Positions 21,453-31,575 of a DNA stretch of 64,000 bases are shown one piece after another. How positions within the stretch are numbered: position 1 is the first letter of the stretch; the number at the start of each line of letters is the position of its first letter. The notes beneath the pieces are model-generated. The model searched no databases. It was not told the DNA's origin and was given only the letters and a program-made list of their open reading frames with translations. A program made the position numbers and the translations under genes. The stretch is from Laccaria trichodermophora (Eukaryota; Basidiomycota; Agaricomycetes; Agaricales; Hydnangiaceae), in the NCBI GenBank assembly GCA_018417955.1, contig JACTVC010000016.1, positions 806,001 through 870,000 on the forward strand, read 5' to 3'.

Positions 21453-24400
21453 TCATGGTTTCTTATTTTTCTGGAACAGCGCATCCAACGCCATGTTCAA
21501 CGTATCCTTTGATCCCGAGCGTGCCACGATAGGCGGGTTCAAGGCACTAGTCGAGGGGCTGTCACCAACCACAGACGACCTAGCGCCAGAAGACCTCCTC
21601 GAAAGCAAAGCCTCGTCAGAAGGCGAAAGGTCATGACCAAAGCTGGTTTGAATACTGCTCGCTGACCCTCCCCCTTGCGATGTAGCACTAGGAGTCGACG
21701 GGTCAACGAAATGAACATGAGGGCTGTGTAACAATCTTCCCCTCTCCCCGTCTTCATCGCGCTCACGCTCAGGCGTGTTTGGAGCGGAATCATAGGCAGA
21801 TGACCTGGATGTGGATCGATGGCCGGGGTCGATCCGCAAGGAGATAGTGGACGGCGTTGGGGGAGCTATATTGGCGTTGGCTATTGTGTTGGCTATCGTG
21901 TTTGGGGTGGGTTGCATGTCGGATAGAACACTCGGGGTTGGGGAGGAAAGAGGGAGTTTGAGTCCAGGGCTAGGGAAGGGCCGTGCACCGGATACATAGC
22001 GTATGGAGGGGGGTGGTGGGACTTCAGGTGTGGTTGGTCTGTCATGAGATTGTTGAGATCGAGATTGAGGGGCAGTGACGTGAATAGAAGAAGAGACGGC
22101 GTCGGGCGAGTTAGGTGGAGAGTCAGGGGGAGGTGATGTGTCCCTCTTCTCTTTGTCTGGGAATGGACCATAGGTGTAACTGGGTGGGATATATGGGGGG
22201 TAAGCTTGGGGGTAAGCGTCCGTAGATGCCGCACTCGGTCTGCTACGGTGCTTTGAGTCAGGATCATACGGGTATCCTTGACGAGGGTACGCAGTCGATC
22301 GATAGGATGGAACGCGGCCCATGAATGGAGATATCCTTCCGTAAGTTGAGGGAGGTCGATATGGCTCTGGAGCGCTCGGATCGACGTAACCTGGGAATGA
22401 GGAACCATAGCTATAGGATTGCGGGGGGTCGTATGGAGTTTGGTAGTCAGAGTTATAAGTGGCCTGGCGGTCGGGTGGAGGATGATACATCACTGGTGAG
22501 GTAGGTACTCCTGAGTATGGATTTGGTCCCTGGCCATCCTGCTGCTGTTGGGCTTTCTCGTCCAACCATCCATCAATACGTTCTTTCCAAGCCTTGTCCA
22601 TGCGTGACCCGTAGCGTTTAAAGGTGTTCAGAATGAGGAACCCGTAAATAGCACCAATGGCCACAACAACGGTAATGGTAATCCGGATACCCAAGGTTGC
22701 ACGTTTTGAGAGCGGGGTGGGTGGCGTACTATCATCAGTCCCACTCCGCCAGATAAAGGCCATGATGCAGAAAATGTAGAGGATCAGTGACCTAGTAGTG
22801 CAGAGGCATTTTAGATGTTAAGCGAGCATGGTGCATGTTACTTACCACGTCAGCCAAATAGCCGGCATCGCTAGAAGAATCCAGACATTCCACAATACAA
22901 CAGTCCTGGACTTTTTTGCTTCCTGTGTTTGGATTCAGCGCTGAGTACAAACCCAATGGACCAAGAGACGTACCAAAGCCCATTCAGCAGCCTTGTATGT
23001 CTTGCGCATGCTTCCGAATCGAATGATGTACATGCACCCAAAAAGCAAGCTGAACAGGGCGCAAATCAGCGAGAACAACGAAGAGTATCGGACAACAGGA
23101 TCATCCGCTGCAGACTGGATCTGTAGGATGGTAAGAATGGCGCTGTCGACGCAAAATACACAATCAGCCTTACAAGTCTCCTCATCAGAATAGAAAGAAA
23201 CTCACGAGAGCAACAAAACCGAAATAACATTGAACGTCTTCCACTCCCTCATCACGCAATCAATGAACGACTCCCAAGTGTGCTTCAAGCTCTCATACGC
23301 AGGCGGGACAGACGACGTCTCAAACGCCATATGTATCGAATGCGTCTCTTTACCCTTCGACGCCGTCTCCAGCGCCATCTTCTTAATCTCCGGCAAACTC
23401 AGATCAGCCTCCTCGAATATCCGCGCCACGCGAGAAAAGTAGAGCTCAGGCAGTCGGAGGAGCATGTGCAAATACACCTGACGCGGGAAAGTGTGGACGA
23501 TGTAAGTTAGAACGACTTTCGAATCCGTGGGCTTTTCCCCAGAGTCGTCCTCTGCCAAGGGGGGGCTATACTTTGCTCTCCTCCGCAAGTGAAGTGCGGA
23601 CATGCACGGCAAGCAGAAAATCCAGGCGAGGGTGGTTAATGCGCGGTGGAAGAAGGATGGTTCGTAAGATTTGATGGAGTCCGGACGTGTCCATAGTGGT
23701 CCAGGAGGATAGATGGGTGAATTGGGCCAGGTGGGGGAACCTGGTTGAGGTTGGTCATATGGGTTGTTGTACGCATCGGGAAACGGGCTGGCATAAACCG
23801 GGGGATTATATCCGGGATAAGGAGTCGGGTTAACAGGGGGGTAAGTAGCAGGATTGTCGGGATCGTAGGGAATAGGAGGAATGAAAGGACCAGGGGGATT
23901 GTAGGGAGTAGGAGGATTGTAGGTAGTAGGAGGATTGTAGGTAGTAGGAGGAGGATTGTAAGGAGAAGAGCGATTGTAGGGAGTAGGAGGGATGTAAGGA
24001 CTAGAAGGATTGTAGGGAGTTTGGGGGTTGTAGGGAGTAGAAGGAATGTAAGGACTAGTTGGCCGGGGTATCTGGCTGGCAGGTTGTTCCGTACCAGAGG
24101 CTGGACTCGTTGGGGACGAAGGGATTGGATCAAGAGGGGTGCTGGCCGGAATACTAGAATCAGCCGGAACAGAACTAGACGTGTTTCCTGAAGAGGTCGG
24201 CATAGGTGACGTGTCATGCATCGGAGGTTGCTGTACTGGAGTCACTATTGGCGGTTCCGATGGGTACATTGCCGGGACAGATGATGGGGGAGAAGATGCT
24301 CGAATTGGCTGCGATTGGGACTGCGACGGGCTACCATAATAAGCAGGGGCACTTGAACTACCCCCATAAGAAATGGAGGGTGTTGGTTGTGAGCTGTATA

Positions 24401-25883
24401 CAGGGCTCGTCACGTACCCAGGTGCAGACGACGATTGTGGTCTCGTATAGCCACTGCTGGACGGCGTTGGTGCCGAGGGGCGTGAAACTGGAGTAGTACC
24501 CGAGTATGGTCCTGAGTAAGTCGCGCTCTGGCTCATCGGTGCTGAGGAGTGCGGAGTGCTCCCATATACACTGTGTGTTCCGCTTGTAGGTCGTCCGCTA
24601 CCCACCGGCCTAGACGGTGGTTGTGGTGGCTGGCCAGCGACTGGGATATCGTCGAAGGTTACGTCGTCTCCAACCTGGTCATGCTTGCTGCTCGCCGATG
24701 TTTTGAATGGGTCAGTTGCAACGAACACGTCGCCTCTATGTGTCGTTTTTCGTATCGGCGTAGGTCTTCCAGGATACTGAGTTGACGAAGTAGTTCGAAA
24801 GGTCACTGGGGGTGCTGGGGATGGTTGATAAGTCGATGGAGCCGCTGGAGCTTGTTGGTAAGTCGACGGCGCTGCTGGGGATTGTTGATAGATTGACTGG
24901 GGTGCAGGGGACTGTTGGTACATAGACTGGCTACCAGGAGAGGCACCAAATGTAGCTGGTGCTGAGTTATGAATCGATTGTTGCGCAGGAGATCGAGAAT
25001 AATCGACAGCGGAATTCGAAACCGCAAAACGAGTGCCCCCAACCGGGTAAGGGGTCCCCGACCCGGGTGTCGTTACTGGTCGACTGGGTAACGACATGGA
25101 TTGGGAACCCGCTTGAGAGTTAGATACCGCAGAAGTCGCTGGGGTCGAAGGACCCATCGAAAGGCCAGATGGGGAAGCTGAACTAGGAGGTCGATACATT
25201 GACATAGAGCTCGGCTGAGAAGCTGACGAGGGAAATGATTGGGGCTGCGAAAAAGACCCCGAGCCTGGCGCTGAAGGCGATCTTGGGGTTCGGCTCGTCG
25301 GAGCTGAGGGAGATGGGTAAATCGAGGGTGCACTGAATGGGCTGCTAGGTGGTCGCGAAGTTGGCATGCTTGCAGACGAGGAAAGGCCGGGTGTGAATGA
25401 GGCAGGAGGCATAGGGAGGGGTGAGGTTGTGTACGATTGAGCAGCAAGGGGCAAAGAGCTGCCCGTGTTGCCAGAAGGCCCTGAAAACGTCCTAGGCAAG
25501 GAGGGGGGCGGAGGTGGTGGGTGGAGAGGTACAGCAGACCGTGTGACTGAAGGAGGGGGTAGAGGGGGTGGTTGCGCGCTAGATGGAAGACTTGAGGACG
25601 AGAGCGCGCCAGCGCCTCCCCCCGGTGAAGAGTAGGGTCCTCCTGAGGGTCGAGCACTCCTGCTCAACCCTTCTGTAGGTGCCAAGGAAGTACTCGAGCC
25701 TTGTGAAGGTCTCTGGTACAAACTGGGCCGAGTTGCATCTGGCCTCTCTTGTTTGCGCTCAGATTGTGAAAGATCTGCGCATTGGTCGTCAAGTATGACT
25801 CGACGCTGAGAGTTTGATTGTGCGTACCAGATTGCGATCCCGGAGGCGTCGAGGCCGACATCGTTAGTCGTATAGCTGGACTC
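21453..25883 (-). CDS. Large proline-rich multi-pass membrane protein (5' end uncertain)
   Basis: Exons 25883-23206, 23142-22974, 22922-22846 and 22791-21453 join in phase and give at least 1420 residues. The protein begins near DVGLDASGIAIWYAQSNSQR. About 700 residues of Ser/Pro/Gln/Tyr-rich disordered sequence follow, with a Tyr-Asn-Pro repeat block. A folded core has several hydrophobic segments: LTTLAWIFCLPCMSAL, the paired helices around SLFSLICALFSLLFGCMYII, VVLWNVWILLAMPAIW, SLILYIFCIMAFIW and a helix at ITITVVVAIGAIYGFLIL. The last 380 residues are again disordered. The upstream acceptor at 25884-25885 implies a 5' exon; a frame starting MASDSNEILSK (ATG at 26151) is the best candidate. 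I do not know a function; a fungal membrane scaffold or sensor is only a guess. Confidence 0.75.
23869..24064 (-). repeat. Coding minisatellite: Tyr-Asn-Pro-Pro repeat
   Basis: About a dozen imperfect copies of a 15-21-base unit (plus strand GGATTGTAGGGAGTAGGA) encode TPYNP.TPYNP.SPYIPPTPYN-type repeats inside the proline-rich membrane protein. Units stay in frame. Such arrays often vary in copy number between strains. Confidence 0.85.
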
Positions 25884-27412
25884 CTAGTATCGCGGCAATA
25901 GGATGAGGAACGAAGCTCAGGTTAGTTGTCGATTGCAGTTCTGTGCAATGGTGTGCGGACAGCCTCTTAAGCGCCCTCAGCCAAATTCTTAAGGCACCAG
26001 GTACACATGCACACTGGCAAGGGAGTTTCCGATAAGGCGATGTGTATTGCAAGTCCATTGCGCGCATGGCAAAGCCACTAATTGCAAAGGAAGGGATTTT
26101 GCGCGTAAAATGAAGGATTTTAGAGAGGATTTCATTGCTATCCGAGGCCATTGAACTTCAAAGCAAGAGTTTTGTGGTCGAGGTGACGGCAATTAAACGG
26201 TCCCGGACAATGCCGTGCACCTTTGGTCTCTGCAAGCACAAACAACGAGGACAAATTTGAACTGGGCACCCAATGGGCACCTCAAAGTTTCCAATGCTCA
26301 GAGGTAACCGTGTCTATACTGTAAGTCTATTTGACTTCTAGGTGCTCATCAAGTATTCACCGAATTGTTGTCAAGGTGGAGATATACTCCTAAATTGCAA
26401 AACAACCAAATCTGTCACCACAAAGGATGGCCATGTGAAGACGAAAATCCCTATTTTTTTTAACGTGTCGAAGTCTCCTCAGGCTCCTAATATACCCTCG
26501 CTGCCCAAAAGACGGGAACAATCACTCCAAAACCGCTAAGTGAAAATAGCTTTCAGAAGGCCAACATGCATAACTGACCACAACGCCATTAGCTCATTCG
26601 AAGCCGATGTGAGCCTACCAAAGAGGAAGCTTCTGTGTGCGAGTGCAGTGGCGGGTATGTAGATGCGGCGATCACGCCAACAATTTCTTTCACGACGGAG
26701 TCATCGACCTCTTTTGCCACACTCCACTCCCTACCACTTACAAATAGCAGCTAGGTTGTGGGATTACCGATGGTCAGTATCGACGTGTCATTGCCTAGCG
26801 TCCCGAGCAAAATTGACCTCCATGGCTCCGCATGACTCTCGTCTCGCCGAACTTCAATAGTCTCATGCGGCGACGTGCAGTCTATGCAACAACGGGCCTG
26901 AGGGGGACGGAGTCAAAGTCTGAAGTTGGAACACTATATGCCGCAATTATGGTGAGCGACCTATCAAGGCCAAGTGCGACTCTCGACTCATGCCTCTGCT
27001 CGAAGTACCATTTTTGCCGTCAGCGTTCAGGTGGGTCCTGACATCCTTGCTGACATTTTTAATCTAAAAAGTTCCTTTGCGATCTCAGGGAATTCCGTTC
27101 TACGAACTCGGAACAGGCACTCCATATACAATGACATTTGTGCATGTTGAAAAATGTGCGACTCAAAATGTACCGCCTACGATAATCATGGCACAGCTAA
27201 AATCCCCGCTACACCGTGACTTTGATTCATGCGTTCAGGCCTATCCAGCCGGCCCTTTTATTGGCTCATACGCCTGGGTGGGTTGAACTGTGGGAGTCTG
27301 TCTTCAAACAAGATAATAGATTGAAATCATCCTGAGAGCGTCCCTTTCCTTTTCCCCCGTCAGGTAACGACCTTTCGCCGCCAATGGCCATGTCAATTTT
27401 CGACCGCATTTT
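25884..27412. other. Intergenic region with a dispersed-repeat copy
   Basis: The first 300 bases probably hold the missing 5' exon of the proline-rich protein. Near 26815-26940 there is a degenerate repeat also found at 35043-35156. No other gene is supported; the short plus-strand frames have no domain or splice support. Confidence 0.45.
26815..26940 (+). repeat. Dispersed repeat, copy 1
   Basis: Shares with 35043-35156 the blocks TCCATGGCTCC.CATGA, GCGGC.ACGTG and GGGGACGGAGTCAA.GT followed by GAAGTTGGA, in the same order and orientation. Probably an old mobile-element fragment. Confidence 0.65.
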
Positions 27413-27940
27413 TTAAATATACTTTTGTAATGCGAAAAACAAGTAAGTTTTCACCAGGAGTAGAACGCAAGACATGATTTCTCACCTCAAGTGTAGATTG
27501 GACAACTTTCCCTCGTTTTTTGCGCAATCTCTCAGCCTCTTCCAAGCTACACAGGAAAGTCGTCATTGAAATCCGCATTACTAGACTCAACAGACTTACT
27601 CGACTTCAGCGTCTGCGTGGGTAGACTGTAGTAGCTTTAGACATCTGGGAAGTTCTTCCCCAGCTTTTTGGAGGCGGCGAAATGCTAGACTCCTCCCAAC
27701 GACTCGAAGCGGAAAAAATAGGCGGTCAACTTTTTCCGGTTCGAAAGAACTTGAAGCGTCACAGGCGTCAGCAGTTGGGCGGAGAGGTAACTCGGACGAC
27801 TGGTCCGGGTCATCGAAGTCGGCGTACAACCCCTCCTGGGCTGATACATCGTCACTGGAACTGCGTCCCAGCGTCGTGGAGGATGAAGTGAAAGGGTGGC
27901 GGACAGTCTCATCCTGCAAGTCCTTTTGTTCATTGGCCAA
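27413..27940 (-). CDS. Small acidic protein with C-terminal coiled-coil-like helix
   Basis: Three exons (27940-27600, 27546-27486, 27421-27413) sum to 411 bases, 136 residues. The N-terminal half is acidic and Ser-rich (QEGLYADFDDPDQSSELPL). The C-terminal half is basic-amphipathic (FRRLQKAGEELPRCLKLLQ, then LEEAERLRKKRGKVVQSTLEYI). The last exon is only nine bases including the stop. All introns have consensus ends. No signal peptide and no family recognised; conservation in relatives would be needed to be sure it is a gene. Confidence 0.55.
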
Positions 27941-28269
27941 CTTTAGGCTGCCGATTTGTCTGACCAGATTTGATCAGTTTTATTCGTACGTGCTCCACAA
28001 CTAAACAAAAGCGCTGAGTGTTATACTTCTAAAAGGGCCCCGGTGTTTATCGATATGAGAATAGCTGTCAAAGCCGAGCTGTTTTGGCGTGATCACCAAC
28101 CTTGGCTGAAAGAGTGAAAACCTCCTTAGACCGTCACGCTATTTGCTTCATTGGAAAGCCTCTTGGGTCAGCGCAAGAGTTTGCATTTATCGTGATTGTG
28201 AAGACGGTGTCATCATGAGGGTATGAACTCAAAAAAGGCTTTTTGAGAATATTTTCGCTCACGCATCTT
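27941..28269. other. Intergenic, no feature recognised
   Basis: Promoter side of the small acidic-protein gene; nothing else seen. Confidence 0.45.
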
Positions 28270-28911
28270 AGTACTCAAGTCTGCTTGACGCGATGCAAAT
28301 CGATGACAGCAAACATGTCATTCCCATCCGTCTTCGGGAAGTGCTGAAGCAGAAATCTCGCTGATATTTTCTGGCGAGCCTCACGTTTTCCAACCCGAAA
28401 AACTACTGCATCCCTACCACCATTCTTGACGTTCCTGACGAAGAAGATAAGTACTTAACTGTTAGTGATGCCGTTGCTCCAGAGTTGGGAGGAGCCAGAA
28501 TTTAACACAATCGGAGAGGTCGTTGACTTCTTTCATCAGGTATTTGAGGTGAGTATCGTCACGATTTCATGTGAGTTGTCCTTAATCTGATTCCATACCG
28601 TTCAGGGTCTTCAATATATGCATACCAACGGCGTAGCTTTTTCCGAGTGAGATGGAAAACTCACATCTGTCCAGAGACTGCAAGTATGATAACCCTACAG
28701 GTCTATACTCGGTGCTTCACCACCCCTCCCGTCTAATCGAGCTCGTGACTTTCAATCCACCCCCTCTCATACCACTCGCACTTTGGCGCCTGTGAAGTAT
28801 CATTTCATAGATCTTGGCGTCGCAAAGAAATACGACCTGTCAGAGGTTACAACGGAGATCATACAGTACCTTAAGATTGGGGTTACATGGCAGAATATTC
28901 CTACATCGTGA
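28270..28911 (+). pseudogene. Protein kinase-like pseudogene
   Basis: Kinase pieces appear in order but in shifting frames: LDAMQIDDSKHVIPIRLREV, a stop, LASLTFSNPKNYCIP, a frameshift into VMPLLQSWEEPEFNTIGEV, an intron with intact GT..AG, GLQYMHTNGVA, then a broken catalytic loop whose RDCKYDN remains after a remnant intron. After another frameshift the frame continues with RTLAPVKYHFIDLGVAKKYD, the position of the DFG motif. Such proteins are a kinase-like family common in Agaricomycetes. At least two frameshifts and two in-frame stops make it non-functional. There is no obvious full-length parent in this window; the kinase-like gene at 4.7 kb is of a different subfamily. Confidence 0.82.
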
Positions 28912-29032
28912 TGACGATAACTATATATACATAGGCATGGCAACAATTTTTCTTGAAAAGTGGATATGTACCTTTCATAAACCATAAAACTACACGGTGA
29001 GGTACATGAAACGACTTCAAAAAAAATATGGA

Positions 29033-30238
29033 CTACTCAGGAAGTTCCCCAACAACCTCGTCTGAATGCTGACTATGTTCGGCTTTCACCCCTCGCTCGA
29101 CGAGCTCATACCGATCATCCTCGTCCGTCAGGTCAGCGAAGAACTTGGGGAACAAAAAAGTCTTCTTCACACCATCCTCGCAATCCACCTGCTCAATCGT
29201 AACCGCCGCCGCATCCCGCCAACCCCCAACAATACAAACCCCAAAAGAAACCCTAATCCGCGCTTCACCCTTAGGCAACGCCTTCAACCCATCTAAAGAG
29301 GCTGCCCCTCGCACCATATTATCCTTGGTGAGGGGATGGTTACCAAGGAGAAGGTTCACGGTCACCGAGCATTGGTTATCCTTTGACGTTGTGAGAACGA
29401 TACTTTCATTAGTTGGAATCCGATATCGAGGGGGTACGAGGGTAATTGCACTCCCAGAAGCTGAAGCGACGCTGACAGCAAGTGGGACAATGTATTGTCC
29501 TAGCCTCCTCGGTTGTGGTGGTAGAGTTAACCTTGTGTAAAGGCGGGTAGCGGTGGAAGCAGAGATAACGTCGGGCGTGTTGATAGAAATTGGGGTACTG
29601 GGATAATGTGTTTCGAGGAAGGTGCGTACAGTCGGAAGGTGTCGAGGCGGTGGGTTGTTGAGCACAACCCGTTCAAATGGGTATTTGGGATCAACAACTA
29701 TCACCGATTTCAGCGCAGCTTCATCTGGGATGCCCTGAGCGAAAGGGGAGGTACGTGTATGAATGGTTTTCGTCTGGCGTTCGCCTTTGTCAAAAGAGCT
29801 TGACAGACATTCGGAGGAGAGGCGGTCGGGGTAGAAGTCGAGGAATAGAATGGTCGGCGTTGTTGTATTGTGGGGGAGGGTGGCGCAGTATGCCTCGCCA
29901 TGGGTAATAAAAAGCGAGGGATCATCTTCCGCTAACGTGGTCTCGGGTTCTGGCGCGTCGACATCGTAGTAATAGTGGGATGTTCCTTCGGTGATTGCAT
30001 TGAGGACATCGTAATACTCATCCTTGGGGAAAGCGGAGGGCACGGAGACTAGGTACGCCTTCACTTTGGATTCATGCCATTGGCGGAGTAGGGATTTCAC
30101 GGTGTCGAGAAGGGATGATAATGAGGCGACTGATTCGATTCCCGTGCCAATCGTTGATCCGTCAGAGGATGAGAACAAGGAGACGGATACAACGTATCCA
30201 TCGGAGGATTTGAAGAGACTGATTCCGGCGGAGGCCAT
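29033..30238 (-). CDS. Hsp70-related protein with a degenerate ATPase half
   Basis: A single open frame of 401 residues starts at an ATG with a good context. Residues about 235-345 read as an Hsp70 peptide-binding beta domain: PLAVSVASASGSAITLVPP, IPTNESIVLTTSKDNQCSV, TVNLLLGNHPLTKDNM, then LDGLKALPKGEARIRVSFGV. The first 230 residues should hold the nucleotide-binding domain, normally about 380 residues, but only faint traces are visible, such as RHLPTVRTFLETHYP followed by INTPDVISASTATRL, which sits where Hsp70 has the GGSTRIP...PDEAVA.GAA segment. The Gly-rich phosphate loops are absent, so ATP binding is doubtful. The helical lid is also missing. It may act as a peptide-binding cofactor, or be a decaying paralogue that has kept its frame. 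Confidence 0.75.
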   Translation of the reverse strand: MASAGISLFKSSDGYVVSVSLFSSSDGSTIGTGIESVASLSSLLDTVKSLLRQWHESKVKAYLVSVPSAFPKDEYYDVLNAITEGTSHYYYDVDAPEPETTLAEDDPSLFITHGEAYCATLPHNTTTPTILFLDFYPDRLSSECLSSSFDKGERQTKTIHTRTSPFAQGIPDEAALKSVIVVDPKYPFERVVLNNPPPRHLPTVRTFLETHYPSTPISINTPDVISASTATRLYTRLTLPPQPRRLGQYIVPLAVSVASASGSAITLVPPRYRIPTNESIVLTTSKDNQCSVTVNLLLGNHPLTKDNMVRGAASLDGLKALPKGEARIRVSFGVCIVGGWRDAAAVTIEQVDCEDGVKKTFLFPKFFADLTDEDDRYELVERGVKAEHSQHSDEVVGELPE

Positions 30239-31575
30239 GGTTCTTGGTGGGGAGTCAGTTTCGGAAGATGGAGTGCAGGGATTCGAAGGGCTTGTCTTTA
30301 ACCGGTTTTGATATAGATCTTAAATGTAAATCATCAAATAGTCTGTTCAAGAACTTACAGCGCAAGTACTTCCCGTGAAGTCAGGAGGAGTCAGGGCACA
30401 GTTTGGTTGGTCTCCAACAGCACAGCCGACTGTCAACGTTGTCAATCCGTGTAGATTGTCAGACCGTGATGTTAATCAAAGAAAATATATCTGGCAGCCG
30501 GCGAAACGCAAGGCAACTTGAAGCATGAAAATCTTTCGAGAATGGAGATGTCGTCGACGTCGGGGAAGGATCTGAGCTGCCAACGCCCTTAGCGTGACGT
30601 GCCATCATTGTTTGACATTATTGACATTGACATTGACAATGACAGGCACTGGCCATCTGGCTGAACATGGTGATTCATGAATCTTGGCCCGAAAAGTCGC
30701 TCATGCTCTGTTGGCCCATGGCGGTTTCTGGAGAGGTAAGTAACAACTGTCTTTGATGCAACCACTTGATTTCTTACACCCAAGTCACAGATTTTCATAC
30801 TATCAACAAACTATCAACCCCGCTCAACTGCATTCTTCAAACATGAAAGTCGTGAACGCTGGCAACCTGCTGGACCATATAACCGGCTGTAACCGAATGT
30901 TTCAGCGTTCGATAAGTCTGCATAGATCTCCTGGCGATCATACTTACAACTTTTGTAGCCCGACACCACAGGAAACCACGCGACCTCCTGTTTTCCATTC
31001 AAATGAAAAATAGTTTCATTCTTGTACCGTCCAACTCCGCACAAACGTAAATCAATCCCGCGTGCAACGTGCACTGGGATGAGACGCCCGTTTTTGGTGG
31101 CGATGCACCGGAAAACACGGTTGGAACTTGGGATTTAGGATTGAACCTGGCTCTGATTCTTTCAAGAGATTATGAGTAAGCGGCATCAGCTGCAACTTCA
31201 TGGTGTCAACATTCAACGAAATTTTCAATGGCCTCTTCTAGCTGTGTCGGATTTCAGACCTCCCTTCACCCTTATCTCAGACAGGAACCAAATCGTCCAT
31301 GCGGTCCAGCGTTTCAAAGTCTGTCACCATGCGACCAAATTTTCCCATGAATTGACAGTCAAACGTCGTTTAAGTATAAATTACTGGATAAGAAAAACAC
31401 ATATAAGGGTCAGATTTTCGAAGTCAACCCTCATCCCATCGCAGGTCGATTTGATCCACTGTCTTCGCTTGGTGAGTTTCCTCCTGTAGCTTGAGTGCAG
31501 GTGCCCTGACACATTTTCTTCCAGGTGCAGGTCACCAACCCTCAACGAATTTCCTCTGCTATTAATTTCTTTAGT
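30239..31575. other. Intergenic, no gene supported
   Basis: A divergent promoter region between the Hsp70-related gene and the M35-like gene. AAGTATAAAT near 31372 is a possible TATA element about 200 bases before the M35-like start. Nothing else recognised. Confidence 0.4.

Noticed and set aside
23636..24217. 193-codon minus-strand and 148-codon plus-strand frames over the proline-rich region
   Set aside because: Shadow frames of the Tyr-Asn-Pro repeat; the real frame has domain and splice support.
25073..25657. 194-codon alternative minus-strand frame
   Set aside because: Shadow of the proline-rich protein; no splice or domain evidence.
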